Below are positions 18,505 to 28,400 of a stretch of 64,000 nucleotides of DNA, piece by piece. Source of the stretch: CAKZML01 sp963823435. GTDB taxonomy: Bacteria; Pseudomonadota; Gammaproteobacteria; Steroidobacterales; BM003. The position numbers and the translations under genes are program-made. Numbering within the stretch: the stretch's first letter is position 1; each line of letters starts with the position of its first letter. The stretch covers positions 1 to 64,000 of the forward strand of contig CAWGLN010000010.1 in NCBI GenBank assembly GCA_963823435.1, given 5' to 3'. The notes below the pieces were generated by a model. It did not search any database. It was given only the letters and a program-made list of their open reading frames with translations, and was not told where the DNA came from.

Positions 18505-19815
18505 TTGAGTGAGAACAACACAGACGAATTTCCCGGGAAGATCGGCAAATACGTCATCATCAATGAAGTGGGGCGAGGCAGCACCGGCAGGGTGTTCCTG
18601 TCGCATGATCCCTACTATGGGCGTGATGTTGCCATCAAGGTCTACCAGATGGCGGCCCAGGATGAGGACGACAAGGCCCGGGTCGCGCGCAAGATGTTCT
18701 TCAACGAGGCCCACATGGTGGGCAAGTTGCAGCACCCGAATATCCTGCCGATTTTTGATGCCGGCGAAGAAGACAACCGCTATTACGTGGTTACCGAGCA
18801 TGTGCATGGAGCACGCACCCTGGCGGCCTACACCAAGCCCGGAAACCTGTTGCGGGTGGATGACGTGGTGGAAATTATTTACAAGTGTGCGAAGGCCCTG
18901 GCCTATGCCCATGGACGCGGAGTGATTCACCGGGACATCAAGCCCAGTAACCTGATGCTGACCCTGGACAACGATGTGCGAATTATCGATTTCGGTATCG
19001 CCATCGTGAAAGATGCAGATGTTTCACGTATTCAGGGTATCGCAGGCTCACCCAGCTACATGTCGCCGGAGCAGGTGCAGTCAGATGAAATTACGCATCG
19101 TGCAGACCTGTATGCGCTGGGCGCGACCATGTATGAGCTGTTGACCGGCGAGCGTCCGTTCAAGGCCAATAATCTTGGCAAATTGCTGCACCAGATCGTG
19201 TATGCCACGGCGCCGCCGATTCACACGCTAAGACCGGAGATTCCCGAGGAACTGGAAAATATCGTTTCCAAGGCGATGCAGAAGGACGCCGAGAACCGCT
19301 TCAAGAATGGCGCCGAATTTGCCGCTGCCTTGACCCAGGTCTACAAAACGCTCAAGAACCAGAACGACACCGTTGATCGCCAGGAACGCTACGACATCCT
19401 GCGCAAGCTGCGCTTCTTCCATGAATTTTCGCATTCGGAAATCTGGGAATTATTGCGCGCCAGCGAATGGCGGGAAATGCAGGATGGCGAGGAGATTGTG
19501 CGTGAAGGCGAAATGGACGATCGCTTTTACGTTATCGTCGACGGCGGTGTCTCGGTAGAACGTCATGGCAAGTCGGTCGCCATACTGGGCCAGGGTGATT
19601 GTTTTGGCGAAGCCAGCTATGTCAGCGGCGCCAGGCGTACGGCGACCATCCGTGCCTCCGAGCACGTCACCCTGATTTGCGTGAGTTCCACCTTGCTTGA
19701 GCAGGTCTCATCGGCCTGCCAGCTGCGCTTTAACCGGGTGTTCTTGCGTTCCCTGATTCGTCGCCTGCAACGCATGGACGGCCTGGCCGCGTCCACCGAC
19801 AAGCTCTCTGCCTGA
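18505..19815 (+). CDS. Hanks-type Ser/Thr protein kinase with C-terminal cyclic-nucleotide-binding domain
   Basis: 436 residues from a TTG at 18505, with weak AGAAG upstream. The kinase domain is complete: glycine loop NEVGRGSTGRVFLSH, ATP lysine DVAIKVYQM, catalytic HRDIKPSNLML (about residue 141), IIDFGIAIV and MSPEQVQ. From about residue 300 a cNMP-binding beta-roll follows: GEEIVREGEMDDRFYVIVDG and GDCFGEASYVSGARRTATIR. The FGE and RRTAT residues that hold the phosphate and ribose in CAP/PKA-type sites are kept. The kinase is probably gated by a cyclic nucleotide, or the domain is a structural relic. It has no predicted membrane anchor, and its substrates are unknown. Confidence 0.9.
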   Translation: MSENNTDEFPGKIGKYVIINEVGRGSTGRVFLSHDPYYGRDVAIKVYQMAAQDEDDKARVARKMFFNEAHMVGKLQHPNILPIFDAGEEDNRYYVVTEHVHGARTLAAYTKPGNLLRVDDVVEIIYKCAKALAYAHGRGVIHRDIKPSNLMLTLDNDVRIIDFGIAIVKDADVSRIQGIAGSPSYMSPEQVQSDEITHRADLYALGATMYELLTGERPFKANNLGKLLHQIVYATAPPIHTLRPEIPEELENIVSKAMQKDAENRFKNGAEFAAALTQVYKTLKNQNDTVDRQERYDILRKLRFFHEFSHSEIWELLRASEWREMQDGEEIVREGEMDDRFYVIVDGGVSVERHGKSVAILGQGDCFGEASYVSGARRTATIRASEHVTLICVSSTLLEQVSSACQLRFNRVFLRSLIRRLQRMDGLAASTDKLSA

Positions 19816-19862
19816 CGGGCCGGGGTATGCACCCGTAAATACAATCGGCCGATAAGCCGGGT

Positions 19863-20687
19863 TCAGGCGAGGTCCTTGTCTCTCTCGATCAAGGCATAGG
19901 CCGAGTGATTGTGGATGGATTCAAAGTTTTCTGATTCCACCACATAGCCGCGAACCCTGTCTTCATTGTTCAGACGGACAGCGATATCACGCACGATATC
20001 CTCGACGAACTTCGGATTGTCATACGCTCTCTCGGTCACGTATTTCTCGTCCGGTCGCTTGAGGATGCCATACAGTTCGCAGGACGCTTCCTGTTCGACG
20101 ATGTCAACCAGTTCTTCCAGCCACATGAAGCCCTCGATGCGGGCAGAGATGGTGACATGTGAGCGCTGGTTGTGGGCGCCTCTATCGGAGATTTTCTTGG
20201 AACAGGGGCACAGGCTGGTCACCGGGACCACCACCTTGAGTATCAGGGCGTTCTTGCCGTCCCTGCGTTCACCGACAAAGGAGGACTGGTAGTTCATCAG
20301 ACTCTGTACACCTGAGACCGGCGCCGTCTTGTTGATGAAGTAAGGGAACTCCATTTCGATATGGCCGGCGTCCGCATCCAGGTGGGCGGTCATTTCAGAG
20401 AGCATCTCCCTGAAAGATTTCACGGATATTTCATGTTCATGGTTGTGCAGAATCTCGACGAAGCGAGACATGTGCGTACCCTTGAAGTCCTGGGGAAGAT
20501 TCACGTACATGCTGAACCTGGCGACCGTGTGCTGTTCGCCACCGGCCCGGTCCATCACCCTGATCGGGTGAAAAATGTCCTTGATTCCAACCTTGTTGAT
20601 CGGAATACGACGGGTGTCCGCGCGACCCTGTACATCCTCTATCTCAGTGGCGTAGGTACTGCTGCAGCCCTGGGTATCCTGATTCAT
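19863..20687 (-). CDS. folE2: GTP cyclohydrolase FolE2 (type IB)
   Basis: 274 residues. Characteristic motifs include VTSLCPCSKKISDRGAHNQR, whose Cys is a metal ligand, and VEILHNHEHEI. The enzyme opens the GTP ring for tetrahydrofolate and related pathways and uses a metal other than zinc more flexibly than FolE. In many bacteria folE2 is controlled by Zur; I saw no convincing Zur palindrome in the 245 bases between it and xseB, so regulation is open. It converges with the kinase gene. Confidence 0.93.
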   Translation of the reverse strand: MNQDTQGCSSTYATEIEDVQGRADTRRIPINKVGIKDIFHPIRVMDRAGGEQHTVARFSMYVNLPQDFKGTHMSRFVEILHNHEHEISVKSFREMLSEMTAHLDADAGHIEMEFPYFINKTAPVSGVQSLMNYQSSFVGERRDGKNALILKVVVPVTSLCPCSKKISDRGAHNQRSHVTISARIEGFMWLEELVDIVEQEASCELYGILKRPDEKYVTERAYDNPKFVEDIVRDIAVRLNNEDRVRGYVVESENFESIHNHSAYALIERDKDLA

Positions 20688-20932
20688 CCTGTGATTGTCC
20701 TCAAATGGTTGGAAAGACCGGGTGTTTTCGGTCAGGTCTTGACCGTCGTCGCCGAGCGCCTGGTCAAGATTTAGACTTAGTTTAACTCATTATCCGGGAT
20801 TTGGCCCCGCTTGTGTCTCGAATTGTCCGTAGTGTAACGAGGATTTCCCTCAATTGCGTAGGAAACCGCCACTTGCGCGGCAACGTCGGCGTCGTCATGA
20901 TTCCACTGTTGCATGGGAATATTGGGATGGTC

Positions 20933-21176
20933 ATGGCGAAAAACAAGACTGAAGTGCTGGATTTTGAAGCTGCAATGGCGGAACTGGAAGGCCTGGTGGA
21001 ACGCATGGAAACCGGTGACCTGCCGCTGGAGGAGACTTTGAAGCAGTTCGAACGTGGGGTCACGCTGACACGCCAGTGCCAGCAAGCGCTCAAGCAGGCG
21101 GAACAAAAAGTCCAGATCCTCAGCGGAACCGGCGAAAACTGCAGAACCCGAGGAATTTGACGCCACGGATGACTGA
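20933..21176 (+). CDS. xseB: Exodeoxyribonuclease VII small subunit (3' frameshift)
   Basis: The core MAKNKTEVLDFEAAMAELEG and LVERMETGDLPLEETLKQFE matches XseB, which with XseA degrades single-stranded DNA. As written the frame ends RTRGI at 21160. Removing one A of AAAA near 21136-21139 gives AEPEEFDATDD and TGA at 21174-21176, the acidic tail usual for the family, so the extent given includes the repair. An alternative in-frame ATG lies 33 bases upstream. The usual ispA-dxs neighbours are absent; a rubrerythrin follows instead. Confidence 0.85.
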
Positions 21177-21265
21177 CGGCTGTTGTTCACCTGGGGTGAG
21201 GCTGGGCTAGAATGGGTCTGAATCGTTGGATTTAGGAACACGCTACTTAAGTTAGGAGATATGTG

Positions 21266-21685
21266 ATGAAGTTGAAAGGTTCAAAAACCGAGACAAATCT
21301 GAAGGATGCGTTTGCCGGCGAGTCCCAGGCCAACCGTCGCTACCTGTATTTTGCAGCCAAGGCGGATGTGGAAGGTTTTAACGATGTTGCTGCCGTGTTT
21401 CGTTCCACTGCAGAGGGTGAAACCGGTCATGCGCACGGGCACCTGGAGTATCTGGAAGCTGTGGGCGATCCCGCCACGGGCTTACCCATCGGCCCCACCG
21501 GCGATAATTTGAAGGCCGCGATTGCGGGTGAGACCCACGAGTACACCGATATGTACCCGGGTATGGCCAAATCTGCTCGCGACGAGGGATTTGACGAAAT
21601 TGCCGACTGGTTTGAAACGCTGGCCAAGGCCGAGCGTTCGCATGCCAATCGCTTCCAGAAGGCGCTGGATAGCCTCGAAGACTAG
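21266..21685 (+). CDS. Rubrerythrin family diiron protein (no rubredoxin domain)
   Basis: 139 residues from the ATG at 21266, eight bases after AGGAG. The four-helix bundle carries the diiron ligands AFAGESQANRRY, EGETGHAHGHLEYL, AIAGETHEYTDMY and AKAERSHANRF. There is no C-terminal CxxC rubredoxin domain, so electrons must come from a partner. Rubrerythrins reduce hydrogen peroxide. The next two genes (Fe-S protein, DUF3501) are a recurrent partnership in proteobacteria. The stop TAG is directly followed by a palindromic repeat. Confidence 0.93.
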   Translation: MKLKGSKTETNLKDAFAGESQANRRYLYFAAKADVEGFNDVAAVFRSTAEGETGHAHGHLEYLEAVGDPATGLPIGPTGDNLKAAIAGETHEYTDMYPGMAKSARDEGFDEIADWFETLAKAERSHANRFQKALDSLED

Positions 21686-21846
21686 GGAATCTCCGATCGA
21701 TTCTGGACGAAGTAGATTGTGAGCAAAAAGGTTCAGATTCAAAACACCAATCAGGTGCACGTGAGCCCGCTATTGCGAAGATTGGCAACACAGAAGCTGG
21801 ATTTTTTAGTCGCAAGATACCCGTTCATGAATAGATCAGAGGCTCC
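21686..21846 (-). repeat. ERIC-like palindromic repeat, copy 2 (161 bp, reverse orientation)
   Basis: In reverse orientation it aligns over its length with copies at 11772 and 56198: ends GGAGCCTCTGATCTATTC and GGAATCTCCGATCGATTC. The central stem CCAATC 21747-21752 with GATTGG 21780-21785 is kept. It starts right after the rubrerythrin TAG. Flanks CTAG and CTAT differ by one base, the closest to a 4-bp target duplication among the copies. Confidence 0.85.
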
Positions 21847-21939
21847 CTATCCTGGCTGCAGCAGCAGCTAATGTGGGGGTGCGCTTCCTGGTCACCCGGG
21901 ACCACCCCCGCTTTTTGATCACTTTTCCAGGGAGGCGTT

Positions 21940-23286
21940 ATGGCAACGTCAGGTGGAAGCCGCAGGGAAGGCAGCCTTGAGGCGCCTACCCGTCATCCGT
22001 TGGATTGGAAGAACCCGGATTTCTATAACGAGGAATCCCTGTTTTCCGAAATGGGGCGGGTATTCGACATCTGTCATGGTTGTCGCAGGTGTTTCAACCT
22101 GTGTAATTCATTTCCGACCCTGTTTGACGCGGTGGACGAGTCTGCCAGCGGCGAGGTGGACGGCGTAGCACGTGAAGTCTACTGGGACGTGGTCGACCAT
22201 TGTTACCTGTGTGACATGTGCTACATGTCCAAGTGTCCCTATGTACCGCCCCACGAGTGGAATGTGGATTTTCCCCATTTGATGCTCCGGGCCAAGGCCA
22301 AGCGTTTCAAGGACCAGGGGGCATCGACCCGGGACAAGATACTCAGCGCCACAGACGTGGTAGGGCGTCTGGCGGGAATACCGGTAGTGGCACAGGTGGT
22401 CAATGCGGTGAATCACAGCAAGACCGGCCGCAAGTTGCTCAAGGCCGGCATGGGTATCCATGAAGACGCGCCCTTACCCAATTACGCCCCACGTTCGCTG
22501 GGCGCGCGTATGAAATCAACGCCCGTTCTGCAGGCCCAGGCACGGGATGCGGGTCCCACCCGGGGCAAGGTGGTGCTTTTCGGAACCTGTTACGGCCGTC
22601 ACATCCACCCCGAACTGGGCGAGGACATAGCGGCAATTTTTCAGCACAACGGAATACCGGTGCGTCTGGCGCCCGGGGAAAAGTGCTGCGGCATGCCCAA
22701 GCTGGAACTGGGTGATCTGGAAAGTGTGGCGGCTAACAAGGACGTCAATATTCCCATTCTCGCCGGACTGGTCGACCAGGGCTGGGACATCGTGGCGCCC
22801 ATCCCGTCCTGTGTCTTGATGTTCAAGCAGGAACTGCCACTGATGTTCCCGCATGATGAGCAGGTCAAAAAAGTACAGGCAGCCATGTTCGATCCTTTCG
22901 AATACCTTATGCATCGGCATAAGGCCGGACTCCTGGATACCCAGTTCAAGCAGGAACTGGGCAATATTTCCTACCACGTGGCCTGTCACCTGCGGGTGCA
23001 AAACATAGGCCTGAAAACACGTGACGTGCTGTCACTGATACCTGGCACCACGGTGAATCCGATCGAGCGCTGCAGCGGTCATAACGGCACCTATGCCGTG
23101 AAACAGGAGTTTCACGAGTTCTCGGTGAAAATAGGAAGGGCGGTGGTTGGCAAGGTCAGGGATGCAGAGCCTGACTATTTCGCCAGCGACTGTCCCATGG
23201 CGGGCGAGCAAATTGGTCATGGACTGGCCGCTGACAAGTCTCCCACCCATCCCTTGCGACTGCTGCGAATTGCCTACGGAATCTAG
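21940..23286 (+). CDS. Heterodisulfide-reductase-related (GlpC-like) iron-sulfur protein
   Basis: 448 residues. Two [4Fe-4S] motifs lie near the N-terminus: CHGCRRCFNLC and CYLCDMCYMSKCP. Two CCG-like domains follow (FGTCYGRH with GEKCCGMPKLELGD, then ACHLRVQN with ERCSGHNGTY). This is the layout of GlpC/HdrD-type electron carriers. Sitting between a rubredoxin-less rubrerythrin and DUF3501, it is a good candidate for the electron donor to the rubrerythrin. It has no membrane segment. The function is inferred from context. Confidence 0.85.
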   Translation: MATSGGSRREGSLEAPTRHPLDWKNPDFYNEESLFSEMGRVFDICHGCRRCFNLCNSFPTLFDAVDESASGEVDGVAREVYWDVVDHCYLCDMCYMSKCPYVPPHEWNVDFPHLMLRAKAKRFKDQGASTRDKILSATDVVGRLAGIPVVAQVVNAVNHSKTGRKLLKAGMGIHEDAPLPNYAPRSLGARMKSTPVLQAQARDAGPTRGKVVLFGTCYGRHIHPELGEDIAAIFQHNGIPVRLAPGEKCCGMPKLELGDLESVAANKDVNIPILAGLVDQGWDIVAPIPSCVLMFKQELPLMFPHDEQVKKVQAAMFDPFEYLMHRHKAGLLDTQFKQELGNISYHVACHLRVQNIGLKTRDVLSLIPGTTVNPIERCSGHNGTYAVKQEFHEFSVKIGRAVVGKVRDAEPDYFASDCPMAGEQIGHGLAADKSPTHPLRLLRIAYGI

Positions 23287-23349
23287 GGAATCTAACTAAC
23301 CTCGGCAGGAAAACGCGTATCTTGACCTGAAACAGGAAAACTACAGTAC

Positions 23350-23934
23350 ATGAAGAAATTGCAGCTCAGCGATCTGTTCAGCCTGGAACAATACCACCGC
23401 AGGCGCCCGGATTTTCGCAAGCAGGTGATGGCGCACAAGCGTCATCGTCAGGTGGCGCTGGGTGAACACGCCACCCTGTATTTTGAAGATGCGCTGACGA
23501 TGCAATACCAGGTGCAGGAAATGCTGAGGGTCGAGAGAATCTTCGAGGAGGAAGCCATCCAGGAGGAACTGTCCACCTACAATCCGCTGATTCCCGACGG
23601 CAGCAATCTCAAGGCGACCTTCATGCTCGAGTATGCGGATGTGGATCAGCGTCGACGTGAGCTGTCGCACTTGATGGGTGTTGAAAATTGCGTCTGGGCA
23701 CGAGTGGAAGGCCATGCGCCGGTTCAGGCCATCGCCAACGAAGATCTGGAACGCTCGACCGAGAAGAAAACCTCGGCGGTCCATTTCATGCGTTTTGAGT
23801 TTACGCCTGCAATGATCGGCGCCCTCAAGCAGGGCGCCAGCCTGTCTTTTGGCGTGGAACATGCACACTGCAATCATTCGGTCGAGCCTGTTTCGGCCGC
23901 GATCCGCGCATCCCTGCTCGCGGATTTCTCCTAG
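23350..23934 (+). CDS. DUF3501 family protein
   Basis: 194 residues beginning MKKLQLSDLFSLEQYHRRRP, with the conserved stretch RKQVMAHKRHRQVALGEHA and TFMLEYADVDQRRRELSHLM. It is the usual third member of the rubrerythrin / Fe-S protein group. No enzymatic motif is recognisable. Ten-plus charged residues and no signal peptide suggest a soluble cytosolic partner. The 63 bases before it may contain a decayed repeat arm. Confidence 0.85.
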   Translation: MKKLQLSDLFSLEQYHRRRPDFRKQVMAHKRHRQVALGEHATLYFEDALTMQYQVQEMLRVERIFEEEAIQEELSTYNPLIPDGSNLKATFMLEYADVDQRRRELSHLMGVENCVWARVEGHAPVQAIANEDLERSTEKKTSAVHFMRFEFTPAMIGALKQGASLSFGVEHAHCNHSVEPVSAAIRASLLADFS

Positions 23935-24084
23935 TCCCGGGTCAGGCGGGTACGCTGGATTCAGGTAACGTGTGTACGCCGTTACACAGGGTGTCCTGCC
24001 GCATTGACCAGTACCCTGCGAAGCTCGCCATGGGCAGCCCAAAGTGAGTTAGAATTCGACGTTTCCACCAAGAATGATTGATAA

Positions 24085-25972
24085 ATGAGTCGAGACTACA
24101 ACGCGTCCGATATCGAGGTCCTTAGCGGTCTCGATCCGGTCAGGCGCCGCCCGGGTATGTATACCGATACCAGTCGGCCGAATCACCTTGCCCACGAGGT
24201 TGTCGACAACAGCGTGGATGAGGCCCTGTCAGGATATTGCAAGAATATCCAGGTGGTGCTGTTCAAGGACGGATCGCTGCAGGTCAGCGACGACGGTCGC
24301 GGCATGCCGGTGGATATACACCCGGAAGAGAAAATTCCCGGTGTGGAACTCATTCTGACCCGGTTGCATGCAGGCGGGAAGTTCTCAGATCGCAATTACC
24401 AGTTCTCCGGTGGTCTGCACGGTGTGGGCGTCTCGGTGGTCAACGCCTTGTCGAAGAACCTCGAGGTATGGATACGTCGAGGCGGTCTTGAATACAACAT
24501 GAGTTTCAAGGGTGGCGATCCAGGCCACCGAACTGGAAGTGGTCGGCAAGGTGGGCAAGGCCAACACAGGCACAACCCTGAGATTTTGGCCGGATCCGGG
24601 TTATTTTGATAGCGAGAAATTTTCGGTTTCCGATTTGCGCCATATGCTCAAGGCCAAGGCTGTCCTGTGTCCCGGTTTGAAGGTGCAGTTCAGCAATGAA
24701 AAGACCGGTGAAGAGGACGAATGGCTCTACCAGGGGGGGCTGGATGAGTATCTGCTGGAAGCGCTGGAGCAGGCCGAATACCTGCCGGAGGAGCCCTTCA
24801 GCGGCAGTCTCAAGGGTTCCAGGGAGGCGGCGGACTGGTCGCTGGTGTGGATTACGGATGGTGATCGGGCGATAGGCGAAAGCTATGTGAACCTGATTCC
24901 CACCGCCCAGGGTGGTACCCACGTAAATGGTCTTCGCTCCGGACTTACCGATGCCTTACGCGAGTTTTGCGACTTTCGAAACTTGTTGCCGCGGGGGCTG
25001 AGGCTGGCGCCCGAAGATGTCTGGGACAAGGTCAATTACGTGTTGTCGGTGAAAGTTACCGACCCGCAGTTTTCAGGCCAGACCAAGGAACGGCTTTCCA
25101 GCCGGGAGTGCGCGGCCTTTGTCCTGGGTGCGGTGAAAGACGCTTTCGCCCTGTGGTTGAATCAACATCCGGATAACGGCGAGAAGATCGCGATGCTTGC
25201 CATCGCCAATGCCCAGACCCGTTTGAAGGCAAGCAAGAAAGTTGTGCGCAAGCGGGTGGTCCAGGGTCCGGCGCTGCCGGGCAAGCTGGCGGATTGCACC
25301 AGCCAGCAACCCGAGTTGTCGGAATTGTTCCTGGTGGAAGGTGATTCGGCGGGCGGTTCCGCCAAGCAGGCACGTGATCGGGAAACCCAGGCCGTGATGC
25401 CCTTGCGGGGCAAGATATTGAACACCTGGGAAGTGGATTCCCAGCAGGTGCTGGCCTCCCAGGAGGTGCACGATATTGCGGTGGCGCTGGGAGTTGACCC
25501 GGGCTCGTCAGACATTTCCGGTTTGCGCTATCACAAGGTGTGCGTACTGGCGGACGCGGACTCCGATGGCCTGCACATCGCCACTTTGTTATGTGCATTA
25601 TTTCTGCGGCACTTCCGCAAATTGGTGGAAGCGGGGCATGTGTATATCGCCATGCCGCCGTTGTTCAGGGTCGATGTGGGACAGCAGGTGTTCTATGCCC
25701 TGGATGATTCAGAGCGCCTCGGCATACTCGATCGTATCGAGGCGGAAAAGCTGCGTGGCAAGATCAGCGTCACGCGCTTCAAGGGTCTGGGCGAAATGAA
25801 TCCCGGCCAATTGCGTGAGACCACCATGTCGGCGGATACCCGCCGTTTGGTGCAATTGACCCTTTCCGGATCGGACCAGGCCGACCAGTTGCTGGACATG
25901 CTGCTGGCCAAGAAGCGCTCGGGTGATCGCCGTACCTGGCTGGAAGAAAAGGGCAACCTGGCGTCGATCTAG
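24085..25972 (+). CDS. parE: DNA topoisomerase IV subunit B (one apparent frameshift)
   Basis: GHKL ATPase N-terminus (LSGLDPVRRRPGMYTDTSRP, VDNSVDEALSG, DDGRGMPVDIH, GGLHGVGVSVVNAL) and the Toprim half (LFLVEGDSAGGSAKQARDR, DADSDGLHI) are both present. ParE with ParC decatenates daughter chromosomes. As written the frame breaks near 24525; removing one C from GATCCAGG gives GGDQATELEVVG and about 628 residues, the usual length. An essential gene broken by one base is best read as a sequence error. parC follows 161 bases downstream. Confidence 0.93.
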
Positions 25973-26133
25973 ATCGCGACGCCGATTTACCTTACGACGC
26001 CAGTCCAGGTCGCTGCGCTGATTGAAGTCACGCTGCTGTACGAAGTCGCGATGCAGATTCAGAGCGTGACAGTAATGCATGAACTATTGGGGCCCGCCCA
26101 GACGGTGCAGGGCACTGAAGAGAGTTGGAGACG

Positions 26134-28381
26134 ATGGAAAATCAGCAACTGAATTTCGACGGTATCGAGCAACAGCCACTCAAGACTTTTACTGAGAAGG
26201 CTTACCTCGATTATTCGATGTATGTAATCCTCGACAGGGCCTTGCCGCACATCGGCGACGGCCTGAAGCCGGTGCAGCGCCGTATCATTTACGCCATGAG
26301 TCAATTGGGTCTGGCGGCCGGTTCCAAACCCAAGAAATCAGCGCGTACGGTTGGCGACGTGATCGGCAAGTTTCATCCGCATGGCGATTCGGCCTGTTAC
26401 GAGGCCATGGTGCACATGGCCCAGCCGTTCACCTACCGCTACCCGCTTATCGAGGGCCAGGGCAATTGGGGCTCCACCGATGATCCCAAGAGCTTCGCGG
26501 CTATGCGTTACACCGAGGCCAAGCTCAACCCCTATGCCGCGGTACTGTTGTCGGAACTCGCGCAGGGAACCAGCGACTGGGTACTTAATTTTGACGGCAC
26601 CATGGAAGAACCGACGATTCTTCCGGCCAGGCTGCCGAACCTGTTGCTCAACGGCGTCACCGGTATTGCGGTAGGCATGTCCACCGACGTGCCACCGCAT
26701 AACCTGCGTGAGGTGGGCGCCGCCTGCATGCATCTGCTGGAAAAACCCTCGGCCACGGTGGATCAATTGTGTGAATTTATCGCGGGCCCGGATTTTCCCA
26801 CGGGTGGCGAGATCATTACCCCGGTAGAAGAACTGCGCCAGATTTATCGCAACGGTGGCGGCAGTCTGCGTGTGCGCGCCGGGTGGATCAAGGAGCAGGG
26901 TGACATCATCATCACCGAACTGCCCTACCAGGTGTCAGGCAGCAAGGTGCTTGAACAAATTGCCAACCAGATGCGGGCGAAGAAATTGCCCATGGTGGAG
27001 GACCTGCGGGATGAGTCTGATCACGAGAATCCTACCCGCCTGGTGATTTCACCACGCTCCAACCGGGTGGATCATGGATGGCCTGATGGGGCACTTGTTT
27101 GCCACCACGGACCTCGAGCGCAGTTACCGGGTCAACCTGAATATCATCGGCCTGGACGGATTGCCCAAAGTTCACGATCTGAAACGCCTGCTTTCGGACT
27201 GGTTAATATTCCGCACCAGCACGGTAACCCGGCGTCTGGAATTTCGCCTGGATAAGGTCGAGCAGCGCTTGCACCTGCTGGATGGTTTCCTGATTGCATT
27301 TCTGAATATTGATGAAGTGATCGCCATCATTCGCAGCGAGGACAAACCCAAGCCGGTGTTGATGGAACGCTTCGGACTTTCCGATACCCAGGCCGAGGCG
27401 ATACTGGAATTGAAACTGCGTCACCTGGCCAAGCTCGAGGAAGTGCGCATCCGGGGTGAACAGGCAGAACTGGCCATTGAACGTGACGGCCTGCGTAAGG
27501 TGCTGGGTAGCCCGGCCCGCCTGAAGACCCTGATTCGCAAGGAAATCGCCGAGGATATTGAGAAATACGGTGATGAGCGTCGTAGCCGGATCGTGGAAAG
27601 GCCGGCAGCCCAGGCCATCGATCAGACCCAGCTGATCTCAAGCGAACCGGTAACCGTGATTCTGTCCACCCGCGGCTGGGTCAGGGGGGCAAAAGGACAC
27701 GAGATTGATCCGACCAGCCTGACCTACAGGTCGGGTGACGAATTCCTGGTGGCCAGCAAGGGACGCAGTAACCAGCACGTGGCGTTCCTTGACAGCACCG
27801 GCAGAACCTATTCCCTGCAGGCACATACCTTGCCCTCGGCGCGCAGCCAGGGTGAACCCCTGTCGGGGCGGTTTAATGCGCCAGACGGGGCTGAATATTC
27901 CGGTGTAATGATAGGCGAGCCAGGGGAGACCTGGCTCATGGCCTGTGATTTTGGGTACGGTTTCCTGGTCAAGTATGCCGACCTGTTGTCGCGTAATCGC
28001 GCCGGCAAAGTGGTGCTCAAGCCGCCTGTCGGCAGTGCGGTGCTGCCGCCCGCACGGGTTACCGAAGGAGAGGGTAATTGGGTGGTGGCGGTGACCAGCG
28101 AGGGCTATATGCTCACCTTCCCGATGGAGGAGTTACCGGAACTGTCACGTGGCAAGGGCAACAAGATCATCAACATACCCGGCAAGAAATTGAAGTCCGG
28201 CCAGGAGAAAGTGGTGTCGGTAGCGGTGATAGGGCCGGCCGGCAAACTGGTGATTTTCAGCGGGCAACGGCAAATGCGGTTGGGCTACCATGAACTGGAG
28301 CACTACGAGGGCAGCCGCGGGAAGCGCGGGGCCTTGTTGCCTCGTGGATACCGCAAGGTAGAGAAGCTGGAAGTGGAATAA
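26134..28381 (+). CDS. parC: DNA topoisomerase IV subunit A (one apparent frameshift)
   Basis: ATG at 26134 (MENQQLNFDGIEQQPLKTF). The breakage-reunion domain has RRIIYAMSQLGL and the active-site Tyr region AAMRYTEAKLNPYA; the DNA-gate helix KSARTVGDVIGKFHPHGDSA includes the quinolone-determining Ser/Asp-type positions. The C-terminal blades follow (GYMLTFPMEELPEL). The frame shifts at about 27073, where removing one base from GGATCATGG gives NRVDMDGLMGHLFATTDL, for a protein near 748 residues. The region 25973-26133 between parE and parC holds no gene. Confidence 0.93.
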
Positions 28382-28400
28382 GCGCCCGGGCGGGCGGCTT

